Below are positions 35,444 through 44,097 of a DNA stretch of 64,000 nt, piece by piece. Numbering within the stretch: the first letter of the stretch is position 1; the number at the start of each line of letters is the position of its first letter. Under the pieces are notes generated by a model. The model saw only the letters and a program-made list of their open reading frames with translations. It searched no databases and was not told the origin of the DNA. The DNA lies in assembly GCF_030056795.1 (NCBI RefSeq), contig NZ_JASHKQ010000001.1:124001-188000 (forward strand). The letters are read 5' to 3'. This stretch comes from Rhodococcus sp. IEGM 1381 (lineage in GTDB: Bacteria; Actinomycetota; Actinomycetes; Mycobacteriales; Mycobacteriaceae). The translations under genes were made by a program, and so were the position numbers.

Positions 35444-36421
35444 TCAGATCCCGAGCGACCCCGCCAGCGTCGGCCAACTCTTGGGCAGCTGGTCCACCCA
35501 GTACGGCCACGAGTGGGTTCCGGTCTCGGTGAAGTCGAATGTCGCCGGGATGTTCAACTGACCGAGTCGGTCCGCAAGTCGGTGGGTGCAGTAGTTCGCG
35601 CCCACCTCGATGAGGCCGCCGACCACTACGACATCCAATGCTGCTGCACTGTCGAAACTTTCGTGGGGTCCCGGCGCTCCGGTTCCCACCGACACGTACA
35701 CGTCCGTGCCGCGCAGACTCTCTGCATTGACGACCGAATCGTGCTCCGCCCAAGCAGGATCGAGAGGTCCGCCCCACATGTTGTCGGCATTTCCACCGAA
35801 GGCTCCGACGATCGCCCGAATGCTCGCCTGGCCCAACGGCTCCGAGGACGCGAAGCACCCACTGTACGACGCCACCCCGGAGTAGACATCCGGGTTACGT
35901 GCGGCCAGCATCATGGCCGACTGCGCGCCCATCGACAGTCCCGCAATTGCGTTGCGTCCGTTGCCGTCCAGCGCCGCGTCGATCAGGGGTGGCAGTTCCT
36001 CGGTGAGGAACGTTTCCCATTGATATCGGCCGAGTTTCGGATCGTCGCGCTGCCAGTCGGTGTAGAAGCTGCCGGGGCCGGCGAGCGGCAGCACGACGTT
36101 GACGTTCTTGTCTGCGAAGAACTCGGCTGCGCCACCTTTGCGCAGCCACATGCTGTTGTGCGGATCCTCTTCACCGATACCGCTGAGCATGTACAGCGTC
36201 GGCCTCGGCCCAGTGTTCACCGCCGGAGTCAACACCTGCACCTCGACGATTGCGCCCATGGCGGGCGATTCCACACTCAGCGTCCGCAGGGTGTCGGACG
36301 CGATCGCGGTGTCGACGATGCGCGCAGCAGAGTCGACCGGATCGGCGGCAGCCACGCCGATCGAGGACAACGACATCGCCGCGACGACGACGAACGGGGT
36401 GAAGACGCGTCGACGACGCAT
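35444..36421 (-). CDS. Secreted antigen-85-like esterase/mycolyltransferase
   Basis: 325 aa. Signal peptide (RRRRVFTPFVVVAAMSLSSI ... VAAADPVDS). Alpha/beta-hydrolase of the esterase D/Ag85 type: LYMLSGIGEEDPHNSMW, nucleophile in GLSMGAQSAMM, and catalytic His in TGTHSWPYWVDQLP. Ag85 proteins transfer mycolic acids to trehalose and arabinogalactan in the cell wall. ATG at 36421 has GGAGG at 7-base spacing. Confidence 0.85.
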   Translation of the reverse strand: MRRRRVFTPFVVVAAMSLSSIGVAAADPVDSAARIVDTAIASDTLRTLSVESPAMGAIVEVQVLTPAVNTGPRPTLYMLSGIGEEDPHNSMWLRKGGAAEFFADKNVNVVLPLAGPGSFYTDWQRDDPKLGRYQWETFLTEELPPLIDAALDGNGRNAIAGLSMGAQSAMMLAARNPDVYSGVASYSGCFASSEPLGQASIRAIVGAFGGNADNMWGGPLDPAWAEHDSVVNAESLRGTDVYVSVGTGAPGPHESFDSAAALDVVVVGGLIEVGANYCTHRLADRLGQLNIPATFDFTETGTHSWPYWVDQLPKSWPTLAGSLGI

Positions 36422-36610
36422 GGCGATCCTCCGGAAAATCTCGAGGGAAACAGCGAATCGACACGGAGCATCGCACAAGTTCGGACGGGATAGAACGTCG
36501 AACGCGAAGTCCATCGAATTCACAGACCGGGACCCTGCCGATGCATCCAGATTAAATCAGTCTCCCTGTTTTGCAGCACTTTTCGGGCGCAGCACTCGAT
36601 TTCGAGCAAA

Positions 36611-36643
36611 CAGTTAGTGCACGAACCATTCGTGCACTAACTG
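36611..36643. promoter_or_regulatory. OhrR/MarR operator (perfect 33-bp palindrome)
   Basis: CAGTTAGTGCACGAA (36611-36625) and its exact complement (36629-36643) around a CCA spacer. It ends 19 bases before the OhrR start codon, so autorepression is very likely. Arms of 15 perfect bases are unusually long. Confidence 0.8.
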
Positions 36644-36662
36644 ATCTGCTAACCTGGTCGTC

Positions 36663-37115
36663 GTGACCACCACCGACGACCCACTCGCACTCGATCGGCA
36701 AGTCTGCTTCGCGCTCGCCGTCGCCAACCGTGCTGTGCTGTCGGTGTATCGGCCACTGCTCGAGCCGATGGGGCTGACACATCCGCAGTATCTGGTGATG
36801 CTGGCACTGTGGGGCGAGTCGCCGATGTCGGTCAAAGCCATCGGATCAGCGTTGCAGCTCGACTCGCCCACGCTCTCGCCGCTCCTCAAGCGTCTGGAAT
36901 CGATGGGGCTACTGTCCCGCAAGCGAAGCCCGGAGGACGAACGCGTCCTGCTGGTCGCGCTCACCCCGGCTGGGACCGCACTGAGAACGAGGGCCGAGAA
37001 GATCCCGCCCGCCGTCGTGGAGAAGCTCGGCGCGTCACTGGCCGAACTCGACGATCTTCGACGGGTCCTCACCCGTGTCAACGACGCGGCCATCGCAGCA
37101 GGAGCACTGTCATGA
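36663..37115 (+). CDS. OhrR-type MarR-family peroxide sensor
   Basis: 150 aa. The N-terminal motif QVCFALAVANRAVLSVYRPL carries Cys15 at the position of the reactive cysteine of OhrR, followed by the usual LTHPQYLVMLALW. Winged helix at LDSPTLSPLLKRLESMGLL and SPEDERVLLVALTP. Oxidation of the cysteine by organic hydroperoxides releases the repressor. No ohr gene is next to it; the ATGA-coupled downstream gene is a DUF5313 protein. Confidence 0.87.
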   Translation: MTTTDDPLALDRQVCFALAVANRAVLSVYRPLLEPMGLTHPQYLVMLALWGESPMSVKAIGSALQLDSPTLSPLLKRLESMGLLSRKRSPEDERVLLVALTPAGTALRTRAEKIPPAVVEKLGASLAELDDLRRVLTRVNDAAIAAGALS

Positions 37116-37492
37116 ACACGAACCGCAACCGTCCGTCCTTCGGTCAGTGGCTGGGCTACGCCGTCCTCGCCCGCAAACTACCCGATTCCCTGCAGGATTG
37201 GGTTCGATGCGACCTCGTCGGGCCGGGTGCGACGCCGCGTCACATCCTGCGGTCGATGATTCCGTTCCTGCCCATCTTCGTCGGGTTCTTCGTCCTCTTC
37301 CCCGGAGCGATCTGGCTACGCGCCTCGATGGTGCTGCTCAGTTTGCTGCTCGCGCTGTTCTACACCGCCGCCTACATGGACCAGAACCGCGCCCGTCGCC
37401 TCGAAATCCACGGGCTACCAGCTGATTTGAAGAGTGTCAAGAAGATGGCCGAAATGCAACGCGAGCGCGAGAACTATCGCCGCAATCACTGA
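37112..37492 (+). CDS. DUF5313 membrane protein
   Basis: 126 aa. SFGQWLGYAVLARKLPDSLQ, WVRCDLVGPGATPRHILRSM, two membrane helices (PFLPIFVGFFVLFPGAIWL and ASMVLLSLLLALFYTAAYM), then DQNRARRLEIHGLP. Actinobacterial family of unknown role. Translationally coupled to OhrR, so probably peroxide-inducible. Overlaps the hybrid kinase end by 7 bp. Confidence 0.8.
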   Translation: MNTNRNRPSFGQWLGYAVLARKLPDSLQDWVRCDLVGPGATPRHILRSMIPFLPIFVGFFVLFPGAIWLRASMVLLSLLLALFYTAAYMDQNRARRLEIHGLPADLKSVKKMAEMQRERENYRRNH

Positions 37493-39867
37493 CCCTCGCG
37501 GCTGAGCCCAGCGGTGAAGTCGTCGGCAATCATAATTGCCAGGTCGCGGGTTTTGCGGTTCGAGTTCTGCGACAGCTCGGTCAGTTGGGTGAAGGCAGCG
37601 TCAGCGTCGATTCGGTACACCGACATCAGGATTCCCACGGCACGGCCGATTGCTGCGCGGGTGTCGAGGGCGCTGCGTAGTGTCGCGGCCTGGTTGTCGC
37701 TTTCTTCGAGCAATTGCTCACGCATACGGGACAGTTCGAGGTGCACCCGAATTCGAGCGACCAGCTCGCGGTCGTGGAACGGTTTGACGATGTAGTCGTC
37801 GGCACCGCGCCCGAGGCCGTCGAGCACGAAGTCGGTTCCCGCTCGTGCAGTCACCAGGATCACCGGTACTCGCTGCAGCGCGTCATCGCGGCGGATGTCG
37901 TCCACCAGGTCCAGTCCGCTGCGTCCGGGCAGCATGACGTCGGTGAGCACCAGTCCCGGTGTCGTCGAGCGCGCACGATCGAGCGCGGTCTCGACATCAC
38001 CTGCGGTCGTGATGGTCCAGCCTTCGTGGGTGAGCAGCCGGACGAGATAGTTGCGCATGTCGATGTTGTCTTCGACGAGCAGTATGTCTGCGCGGTCGGT
38101 GGTGACCGTTGCCGGTTCTTGCGGTGCGAAGATCGCGGACACCGAATCCACAACCGGGATCGGTCTCTCGACGCCCACGGTGGACTCGACGGGCAGTCGA
38201 GGTACGACCACGGTGAAGGTACTGCCCACGCCCACCTGGCTGTCGACGTCGATCCGTCCGTCCAGGACCGTGACCAGATCCGACACGAGCGCGAGTCCGA
38301 TCCCGGACCCTTCGATGCTGTGAGCACCGGACCGTTCGACCCGGTGGAACCGATCGAATATTCGGGGCAGATCGTCTTCGGGAATGCCGAGGCCGGTGTC
38401 TGCGACGACCAACCGAATCGCGTCCGCGCCGGTGACGAGGCGGACGGAGATGCGGCCGGCCGGGGTGTATTTGACGGCGTTCGCGACCAGGTTGAAGACG
38501 ACCTTCGCCCACATCTCGCCGTCGGTGAGAACGACCACGTCCTCGGCCGCGTCGACAACGAGCTCCAGGCCCTGATCCGACACGACCGCCGCGAACATCG
38601 ACGCGCAGTCCCATATCACCGCAGCCAAGTCGGTGGGCTCGAGGCGAGCGCGCAGCTGACCGGCGTCGGCACTGACCGCGTCGAGCAGGTCGTCGACGAG
38701 ACGTCGAAGCCGAGTCGACGCGCGATGGACGACGTCGAGCGAGTCGCGGTCGACGTCGGTCAGCGTCGACGTGGTGCTCTCGCGCACGGAGTCCAGCGGG
38801 CCGGCGAGCAGGGTGAGCGGAGTTCGAAACTCGTGGCCTACGTTTTCGAGCAGTCGAGTCTTGGCCTCGTCGGCCTCGGCCAGCGCCGCAACGCGACGCC
38901 GCTCCATCTCGAAAGCATGCGAGGCGGTCAATGCCGTGGACACTCGCTCGGCCACTGCGACGAGGAACGAGGTGGCGGAATCGTCGCGGGCCCGAAATAC
39001 ATCGACTCCGACCAGCAAAGCACCGATGGGTCGAGCATGTCCGGCCAGCGTCAGCGGAACGATCACCGCATTCGTGACCGTTCCGTCCACGTCGACGGTC
39101 GCGCGGGTGACCCGACCGTCCGAGACCTCGACAACGTCGGCGAGGTCCCAGGTAGCGGCCTCGCAGCCGAGGGCGCCTGCGGTCGCGATGTGCTCGAGTT
39201 CCCCGTCGTCGGCAAGATCGCGTCGCAGGTACGCCGCCACCAACGGAAATTCACGTGCTTCGTTGCCCAGCGCATCGATTGCCGCGCGGCAGATGCCGAC
39301 CGGGCCACCGGTATCGTCGCCGGTCAGCGATCCGAGGGCGAGGAGCGCGTGCATGCGGCGCTCGCCGAGCACCTGCATCGTCACCTCCGTCGTGGCAACG
39401 AACACACCCAGCACCGTGCCGCCCGGTCCGAAGATCGGGCTGTACGAGAAGGTCCAGTACGTCTCCTCGGGGTAGCCGTACCGCTCCATGACGAACAGCT
39501 GGCGAACACCGTGCACTGGCTCGCGGCCGTCCACCACCTGCGCACACAGCCCCCCGACGTAGTCCCACATCTCGGACCAGCTTTCGCTGGCCCGCTGACC
39601 TGCAGCCCGCGGAAACTTGTCGCCGAGAAAGTTCGTGTAGGAGTGGTTGAAGATCTGCACCAGGTGCGGACCCCACCAGATCAGCATCGGGATTGTCGAC
39701 GGCAGGACGGTGCGCACGGCCGTCACCAGCTCGTCCGGCCAACTCTCCACCGGTCCCACGTCGGTGGACGCCCAATCCAGCTCGCGAAATCTGGCGTCGG
39801 TGGGGTTGTCGCCCGGAAATAGTTCGTCCAACCGGGCCGAACCATCGTCGGGTCGTGCGGAGTTCAT
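37486..39867 (-). CDS. Hybrid histidine kinase with receiver and C-terminal ANTAR domain
   Basis: 793 aa, no membrane segments. Order: PAS-like domain (about 25-165, STIPMLIWWGPHLVQIFNHS), GAF-like domain (about 180-335), HisKA with LLENVGHEFRTP (His365), HATPase (N-box FNLVANAVKYTP, Asn483; G boxes VVADTGLGIP and GSGIGLALV), receiver (about 604-720; LVEDN, phospho-acceptor Asp653 in VLTDVMLPG, Lys in IVKPF), and an ANTAR segment (about 734-785: AAIGRAVGILM, AFTQLTELSQNSNRKTRDLA). ANTAR domains bind RNA hairpins and cause antitermination. ATG at 39867. Confidence 0.88.
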   Translation of the reverse strand: MNSARPDDGSARLDELFPGDNPTDARFRELDWASTDVGPVESWPDELVTAVRTVLPSTIPMLIWWGPHLVQIFNHSYTNFLGDKFPRAAGQRASESWSEMWDYVGGLCAQVVDGREPVHGVRQLFVMERYGYPEETYWTFSYSPIFGPGGTVLGVFVATTEVTMQVLGERRMHALLALGSLTGDDTGGPVGICRAAIDALGNEAREFPLVAAYLRRDLADDGELEHIATAGALGCEAATWDLADVVEVSDGRVTRATVDVDGTVTNAVIVPLTLAGHARPIGALLVGVDVFRARDDSATSFLVAVAERVSTALTASHAFEMERRRVAALAEADEAKTRLLENVGHEFRTPLTLLAGPLDSVRESTTSTLTDVDRDSLDVVHRASTRLRRLVDDLLDAVSADAGQLRARLEPTDLAAVIWDCASMFAAVVSDQGLELVVDAAEDVVVLTDGEMWAKVVFNLVANAVKYTPAGRISVRLVTGADAIRLVVADTGLGIPEDDLPRIFDRFHRVERSGAHSIEGSGIGLALVSDLVTVLDGRIDVDSQVGVGSTFTVVVPRLPVESTVGVERPIPVVDSVSAIFAPQEPATVTTDRADILLVEDNIDMRNYLVRLLTHEGWTITTAGDVETALDRARSTTPGLVLTDVMLPGRSGLDLVDDIRRDDALQRVPVILVTARAGTDFVLDGLGRGADDYIVKPFHDRELVARIRVHLELSRMREQLLEESDNQAATLRSALDTRAAIGRAVGILMSVYRIDADAAFTQLTELSQNSNRKTRDLAIMIADDFTAGLSREGQ

Positions 39868-39990
39868 CGCCTCGTCCTTCTCGACCAGCGTTCCGCGGGA
39901 GTTCGGCGGTCGCATTCTCGGCATCGACAGTAGCCGAGCGCCCGGTACGCAGGCGTTTCGCTCATCCCCCGTGGGGGTACTGGGGCGAGC

Positions 39991-42033
39991 ATGCCCTCCT
40001 CATCAAGTCTCCCGTACCCCCTGGGCGTCTCGCGTCTGTCGAACGACGGTGCCAACCTTGCCGTCTACTCCGAAACAGCGGACTCGGTGTCCGTGGTCGT
40101 ACTGAACGACGACGGGACAGAACGCAGCACGACACCGTTGACGCTTCGCACCGGTCATGTCTTCCACGATCTCGTGCCCGACGTCACGCCGGGAGCCCGC
40201 TACGGTCTCCGAGTCGACGGCCCATGGGACCCGGCATCAGGATTGCGGCACAATGCGGCGAAGTTGCTACTCGATCCGTATGCCACCGCCATCACCGGCC
40301 AGGTCGACTGGAACGAGTCGGTCTTCTCGCATCTACACGACGAGCCGGAGACCCGCAACGACGAGGACTCGGCTCCGTTCATGCCGTATTCCGTTGCGGT
40401 GCAGTCGAATTTCGATTGGTCCGGCGACGAGTCGCCGCGCACACCACTGGACAAGACGGTCGTCTACGAGGTGCATGTCAAGGGATTCACCGCCACCAAT
40501 CCTGATGTACCCGAGGACATTCGGGGGACGTACGCCGGACTGGCGCACCCCGCCGCTATTGCTCATCTGAAGCGCATCGGGGTCACGGCAGTGGAGCTGC
40601 TGCCGATCCACCAGTTCGTCCAGGATTCGCATCTCCTGGAAGAGGGTCGACGCAATTACTGGGGATACAACTCCATCGGCTTCTTCGCCCCGCACAACGA
40701 ATACAGCAGCAGCGGCGACACCGGCGGCCAGGTGGACGAGTTCAAGGCACTGGTCAAAGCCATGCACGACAACGACATCGAGGTCATTCTCGACGTCGTC
40801 TACAACCACACCGCCGAGGGCAACCACCTCGGACCGACCCTCTCGCTCAAGGGGATCGACAACGGCTCGCACTACCGACTGGTCGACGACGACCGAAGCG
40901 CGTACTACGACATCACCGGCACCGGCAACAGCCTCAACGTCGGCCACCCCGCCGCCCTGGCGCTGATCCTGGACTCGCTGCGGTACTGGGTGACGGAAAT
41001 GCACGTCGACGGCTTCCGGTTCGACCTCGCGAGCACACTGACCCGTCAGGACTCGGACCTCGACGTGCACAGCGCTTTCCTGAGCATCGTGCATCAGGAT
41101 CCGACGCTCGCTCCGGTCAAACTCATCGCCGAGCCGTGGGACACCCAGGGCTACCAGGTGGGCGGCTTCCCGGCTCGGTGGTCGGAGTGGAACGGCAAGT
41201 TCCGCGACGACGTTCGAGACTTCTGGCGCGGCGAGAGCGGCGCACTCCCGGCACTGGCGCAACGCGTCACCGGCAGCCCCGATGTCTACGAAAGCACCCG
41301 GCGCCCCACGTTGGCGAGCGTCAACTTCATCACCGCCCACGACGGTTTCACGCTGGCGGACCTGAACTCCTACGACGACAAGCACAACGAGGAAAACGGC
41401 GAAGACAGTCAGGACGGCGAATCCGACAATCGCTCGTGGGGTTGCGGCGCCGAGGGACCGACCGACGACGAGGGCGTCAATGCACTGCGCGCCCGCCAGC
41501 AGCGCAATCACCTGGCGACGCTGTTGCTCTCGGCCGGAGTACCGATGATCCTCGGCGGCGACGAGCTGGGCAGGACGCAGAACGGCAACAACAATGCCTA
41601 CTGCCAGGACAACGAGGTCTCCTGGTTCGATTGGAGCGCAGCCGATCAGGAGCTCATCGACTTCACGACCCATCTGATTGCGCTTCGTGACGAGCACCCG
41701 GCACTACGCCCCACATGGTTCCGACACGACAGTGATTCGGAGGAAGAGGGAGCCGGGCCGGACACCGTCGACTTCTACCGCGCCGACGGCGAGAAGCTCT
41801 CCGACGAGGATTGGTCCGACGGCAATGCGCACAGCATCCTGGTGCTCATGCGCGCCGGCGAGGGCGATGCGTCGTTCGCGTGGATGGTCAATGCCTCACC
41901 CGGAACCGTCGACTTCACGTTGCCGAAGGGCACATGGACACAGTCGATTTCGAGTGATCCCGATCAGGCATACGAGGCGGGCGGTCCGTCGATCCTGATT
42001 CGTGAGCACTCGTTCACGTTGCTGCAGGGCTGA
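39991..42033 (+). CDS. glgX: Glycogen debranching enzyme
   Basis: 680 aa. CBM48-like N-terminus (YPLGVSRLSNDGANLAVYSE), then a GH13 barrel: VVYEVHVKGFT, VELLPIHQF, NYWGYNSIGFFAPHNEY, VILDVVYNHTAEGNHLGPTL. Catalytic residues Asp345 (DGFRFDLAS), Glu381 (LIAEPWD) and Asp451 (TAHDGFTL). Hydrolyses alpha-1,6 branches of limit dextrin in glycogen turnover. Its 3' end overlaps the convergent monooxygenase gene by 70 bp. Confidence 0.93.
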   Translation: MPSSSSLPYPLGVSRLSNDGANLAVYSETADSVSVVVLNDDGTERSTTPLTLRTGHVFHDLVPDVTPGARYGLRVDGPWDPASGLRHNAAKLLLDPYATAITGQVDWNESVFSHLHDEPETRNDEDSAPFMPYSVAVQSNFDWSGDESPRTPLDKTVVYEVHVKGFTATNPDVPEDIRGTYAGLAHPAAIAHLKRIGVTAVELLPIHQFVQDSHLLEEGRRNYWGYNSIGFFAPHNEYSSSGDTGGQVDEFKALVKAMHDNDIEVILDVVYNHTAEGNHLGPTLSLKGIDNGSHYRLVDDDRSAYYDITGTGNSLNVGHPAALALILDSLRYWVTEMHVDGFRFDLASTLTRQDSDLDVHSAFLSIVHQDPTLAPVKLIAEPWDTQGYQVGGFPARWSEWNGKFRDDVRDFWRGESGALPALAQRVTGSPDVYESTRRPTLASVNFITAHDGFTLADLNSYDDKHNEENGEDSQDGESDNRSWGCGAEGPTDDEGVNALRARQQRNHLATLLLSAGVPMILGGDELGRTQNGNNNAYCQDNEVSWFDWSAADQELIDFTTHLIALRDEHPALRPTWFRHDSDSEEEGAGPDTVDFYRADGEKLSDEDWSDGNAHSILVLMRAGEGDASFAWMVNASPGTVDFTLPKGTWTQSISSDPDQAYEAGGPSILIREHSFTLLQG

Positions 42034-43430
42034 CCGGTCCATCGGTCGAGAACCTTTTGCCACTCCTCCGATTCGGAGCGTCCGGCCCACGCGATGTAGC
42101 CGTCGGGCCGGACGAGGATGGCCGGGCCGTCATCGCTCCGGTGAGCAATATCCGTTCTTGGGCAGTCTTTCTCACCGATCAGAAGAAAGTCGTGCGCACG
42201 CAGCTCGTCGGTGACCGTGCCCTGGGCCAACGGGATTCGTACCGCGCGGGTCCCCACCAGGGCGTGCTCACCGCGCTTGTGCACATACGAGATCCCTACC
42301 CCCGAGAACATTCCCGCGATCTTGCCCACCGCGCGCTTGTTGCGGAGCATTCGAGCGGACACCACGTTACGTAGTGCCTGTGCGATCATCGAGCGCAGCA
42401 ACAACATTCGGATGGTTACGCCACTACTGCGCAGCACCAGCTTTCCTACCGGATGCCGTTCGTCGTGGTAGGTGTCGAGGATCTTCTCGTCGGCACCGCC
42501 GAGGACGGCGGCAAGCTTCCAGCCGAGGTTCATCGCGTCCTGGATTCCGGTGTTCATGCCTTGCCCTCCTGCAGGCGAATGCACGTGTGCCGCATCGCCT
42601 GCCAGAAGCACCCGACCCACCCGGTAGCGTCGAACCTGCCGTTCGTCGCAGGAGAAGCGCGAACTCCATCGCACGTCGGTCCAGCCGTAGTCGGTTCCGA
42701 CCGCGCGCCGCAGCACCTCACGAAGCCGAGACACGTCGAGCGGTGCATTCTCGTCCGCGTCGTCGGTGCCGTCCCATGCGATCACACGGAACCATCCGTC
42801 GCCGAAGGGAGCGACGAAGGCGAAGCAGTCCTTGCCTGCGTCGACGTTGATCAGACCGTTGGGCGGGTCGGTCAGCCGCACGTCCGCGAGCATGATCGAC
42901 CGCAACAATTCCTTGCCGGGGAAGTCGAGTCCCATCGACGCGCGGACGACACTGTGCACCCCGTCGGTTCCGGCTACATACGACGCCGTCCATTCCTGCG
43001 CGCTGCCGTCGGCCGCGCTCCCACTCACCACGACTCCGTCTGCGTCCTGCTCGACACCGGTGACAGTCACCCCACGCAGAATCCGCGCACCGGATGCCCG
43101 CGCGTACTCCTCGAGTCGCCGGTCCACGTTGCACTGCGGTGTGATCAGCAGATACGGAAACTGCGACGGTAGTACTCCGAGGTCAAGGGACAGCCCGTTC
43201 CAGAGTTTCAATCCCGACGCATGCACTCCGGTGGTGAGCAGGTCCTCAGCCAGACCACGACTGTCGAGAACCTCCAGCGTGCGGGCATGCACTCCGAAAG
43301 CCCGCGACAGCGGTGACGGTGCATCGTGCTTCTCGAGCACGGTCACCGTCCGGCCGGCACGCGCGAGTTCCCCGGCCAGCATGCAGCCCGCGGGACCTGC
43401 ACCGACGACGATCACGTCCGAATGGTTCAT
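41964..43430 (-). CDS. FAD-dependent aromatic monooxygenase (PheA/TetX-like)
   Basis: 488 aa. Dinucleotide motif VIVVGAGPAGCMLAGELARA at the N-terminus, DG motif GTDGVHSVVRASMG, and GD motif VLLAGDAAHVHSPAGGQGMN with NTGIQDAMNLGWKLA. Group A flavin hydroxylase, as used on phenols, polyketides or rifamycin-like drugs. ATG at 43430 with GGAGC upstream. Divergent from a TetR gene across two identical-type palindromes. Confidence 0.9.
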   Translation of the reverse strand: MNHSDVIVVGAGPAGCMLAGELARAGRTVTVLEKHDAPSPLSRAFGVHARTLEVLDSRGLAEDLLTTGVHASGLKLWNGLSLDLGVLPSQFPYLLITPQCNVDRRLEEYARASGARILRGVTVTGVEQDADGVVVSGSAADGSAQEWTASYVAGTDGVHSVVRASMGLDFPGKELLRSIMLADVRLTDPPNGLINVDAGKDCFAFVAPFGDGWFRVIAWDGTDDADENAPLDVSRLREVLRRAVGTDYGWTDVRWSSRFSCDERQVRRYRVGRVLLAGDAAHVHSPAGGQGMNTGIQDAMNLGWKLAAVLGGADEKILDTYHDERHPVGKLVLRSSGVTIRMLLLRSMIAQALRNVVSARMLRNKRAVGKIAGMFSGVGISYVHKRGEHALVGTRAVRIPLAQGTVTDELRAHDFLLIGEKDCPRTDIAHRSDDGPAILVRPDGYIAWAGRSESEEWQKVLDRWTGQPCSNVNECSRIRIDGPPASYA

Positions 43431-43458
43431 GACGGGCTCCCACTGTGAGTCAAGCTTG

Positions 43459-43474
43459 GTCAACGCTTGTTGAC
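43459..43474. promoter_or_regulatory. TetR operator copy 1 (monooxygenase/TetR region)
   Basis: GTCAACGCTTGTTGAC: 6-bp arms, 4-base spacer, next to the monooxygenase start side of the divergent region. Confidence 0.65.
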
Positions 43475-43503
43475 TTCTGACGATAGACCCACCGACAGCC
43501 GTG

Positions 43504-43519
43504 GTCAACGGCCGTTGAC
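43504..43519. promoter_or_regulatory. TetR operator copy 2 (monooxygenase/TetR region)
   Basis: GTCAACGGCCGTTGAC: 16-bp fully palindromic version of copy 1, 13 bases before the TetR start codon. The centre-to-centre spacing of 45 bp places both on nearly the same helix face after about four turns. Confidence 0.7.
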
Positions 43520-43532
43520 TTAGGCTGTCCAG

Positions 43533-44093
43533 ATGGCCGAACGACAACCTCGATCCGCAGCCGCAACTCGAGCACGCATTCTCGACGCCGCCCGCGCTCA
43601 ATTCGCTACCGACGGCTACGACCGCACCACCATGCGATCCGTCGCCGGCACTGCGGGCGTCGACGCAGCCATGGTCGTGCGGTACTTCGGGACCAAGGAG
43701 GCACTGTTCGTCGAAGCCGCCACGTTCGTGGTCGACATTCCGGACCTCAGCGGTGTTGCGTCCGAAGATCTCGCAGAAGTGTTGATGACCAGATTCTTTC
43801 AGATCTGGGAGGAGGACGGTACCTTCCTCGCCCTGCTCCGAGCCGCCGCCACCAACGCCGCAGCCGCAGCGGCGATGCAACAGGTGTTCGCGACCCAGGT
43901 TGCGCCCGCCCTGGCCGCCGTCACGGTCGACCGGCATGCGGAACGCGCTGCGCTCGTCGGAACCCAGGTACTCGGCCTGGCATTCGCTCGCTACATCCTT
44001 CAGGTTCCGCCACTGGCGGGGATGAGCCAGGAGCAGTTGGTTCGGTGGGTAGGGCCGACGCTGCGGCGCTACCTCACCGAACCACTCGACTGA
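43533..44093 (+). CDS. TetR-family repressor, divergent from monooxygenase
   Basis: 186 aa. TRARILDAARAQFATDGYDR, helix-turn-helix TTMRSVAGTAGVDAAMVVRY, FGTKEALFVEA; the C-terminal TetR_C-type domain ends VGPTLRRYLTEPLD. It should repress the FAD monooxygenase and itself through the two GTCAAC palindromes. Convergent with glpD (4-base gap). Confidence 0.9.
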   Translation: MAERQPRSAAATRARILDAARAQFATDGYDRTTMRSVAGTAGVDAAMVVRYFGTKEALFVEAATFVVDIPDLSGVASEDLAEVLMTRFFQIWEEDGTFLALLRAAATNAAAAAAMQQVFATQVAPALAAVTVDRHAERAALVGTQVLGLAFARYILQVPPLAGMSQEQLVRWVGPTLRRYLTEPLD

Positions 44094-44097
44094 CTGC

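Noticed and set aside
36663-37115. Assigning an ohr gene to the OhrR operon
   Set aside because: The coupled gene has two membrane helices and DUF5313 motifs, not the two redox cysteines of Ohr.
37714-39822. 702-residue plus-strand open frame opposite the hybrid kinase
   Set aside because: Antisense shadow rich in His, Arg and Gln; the minus frame has complete kinase, receiver and ANTAR motifs.
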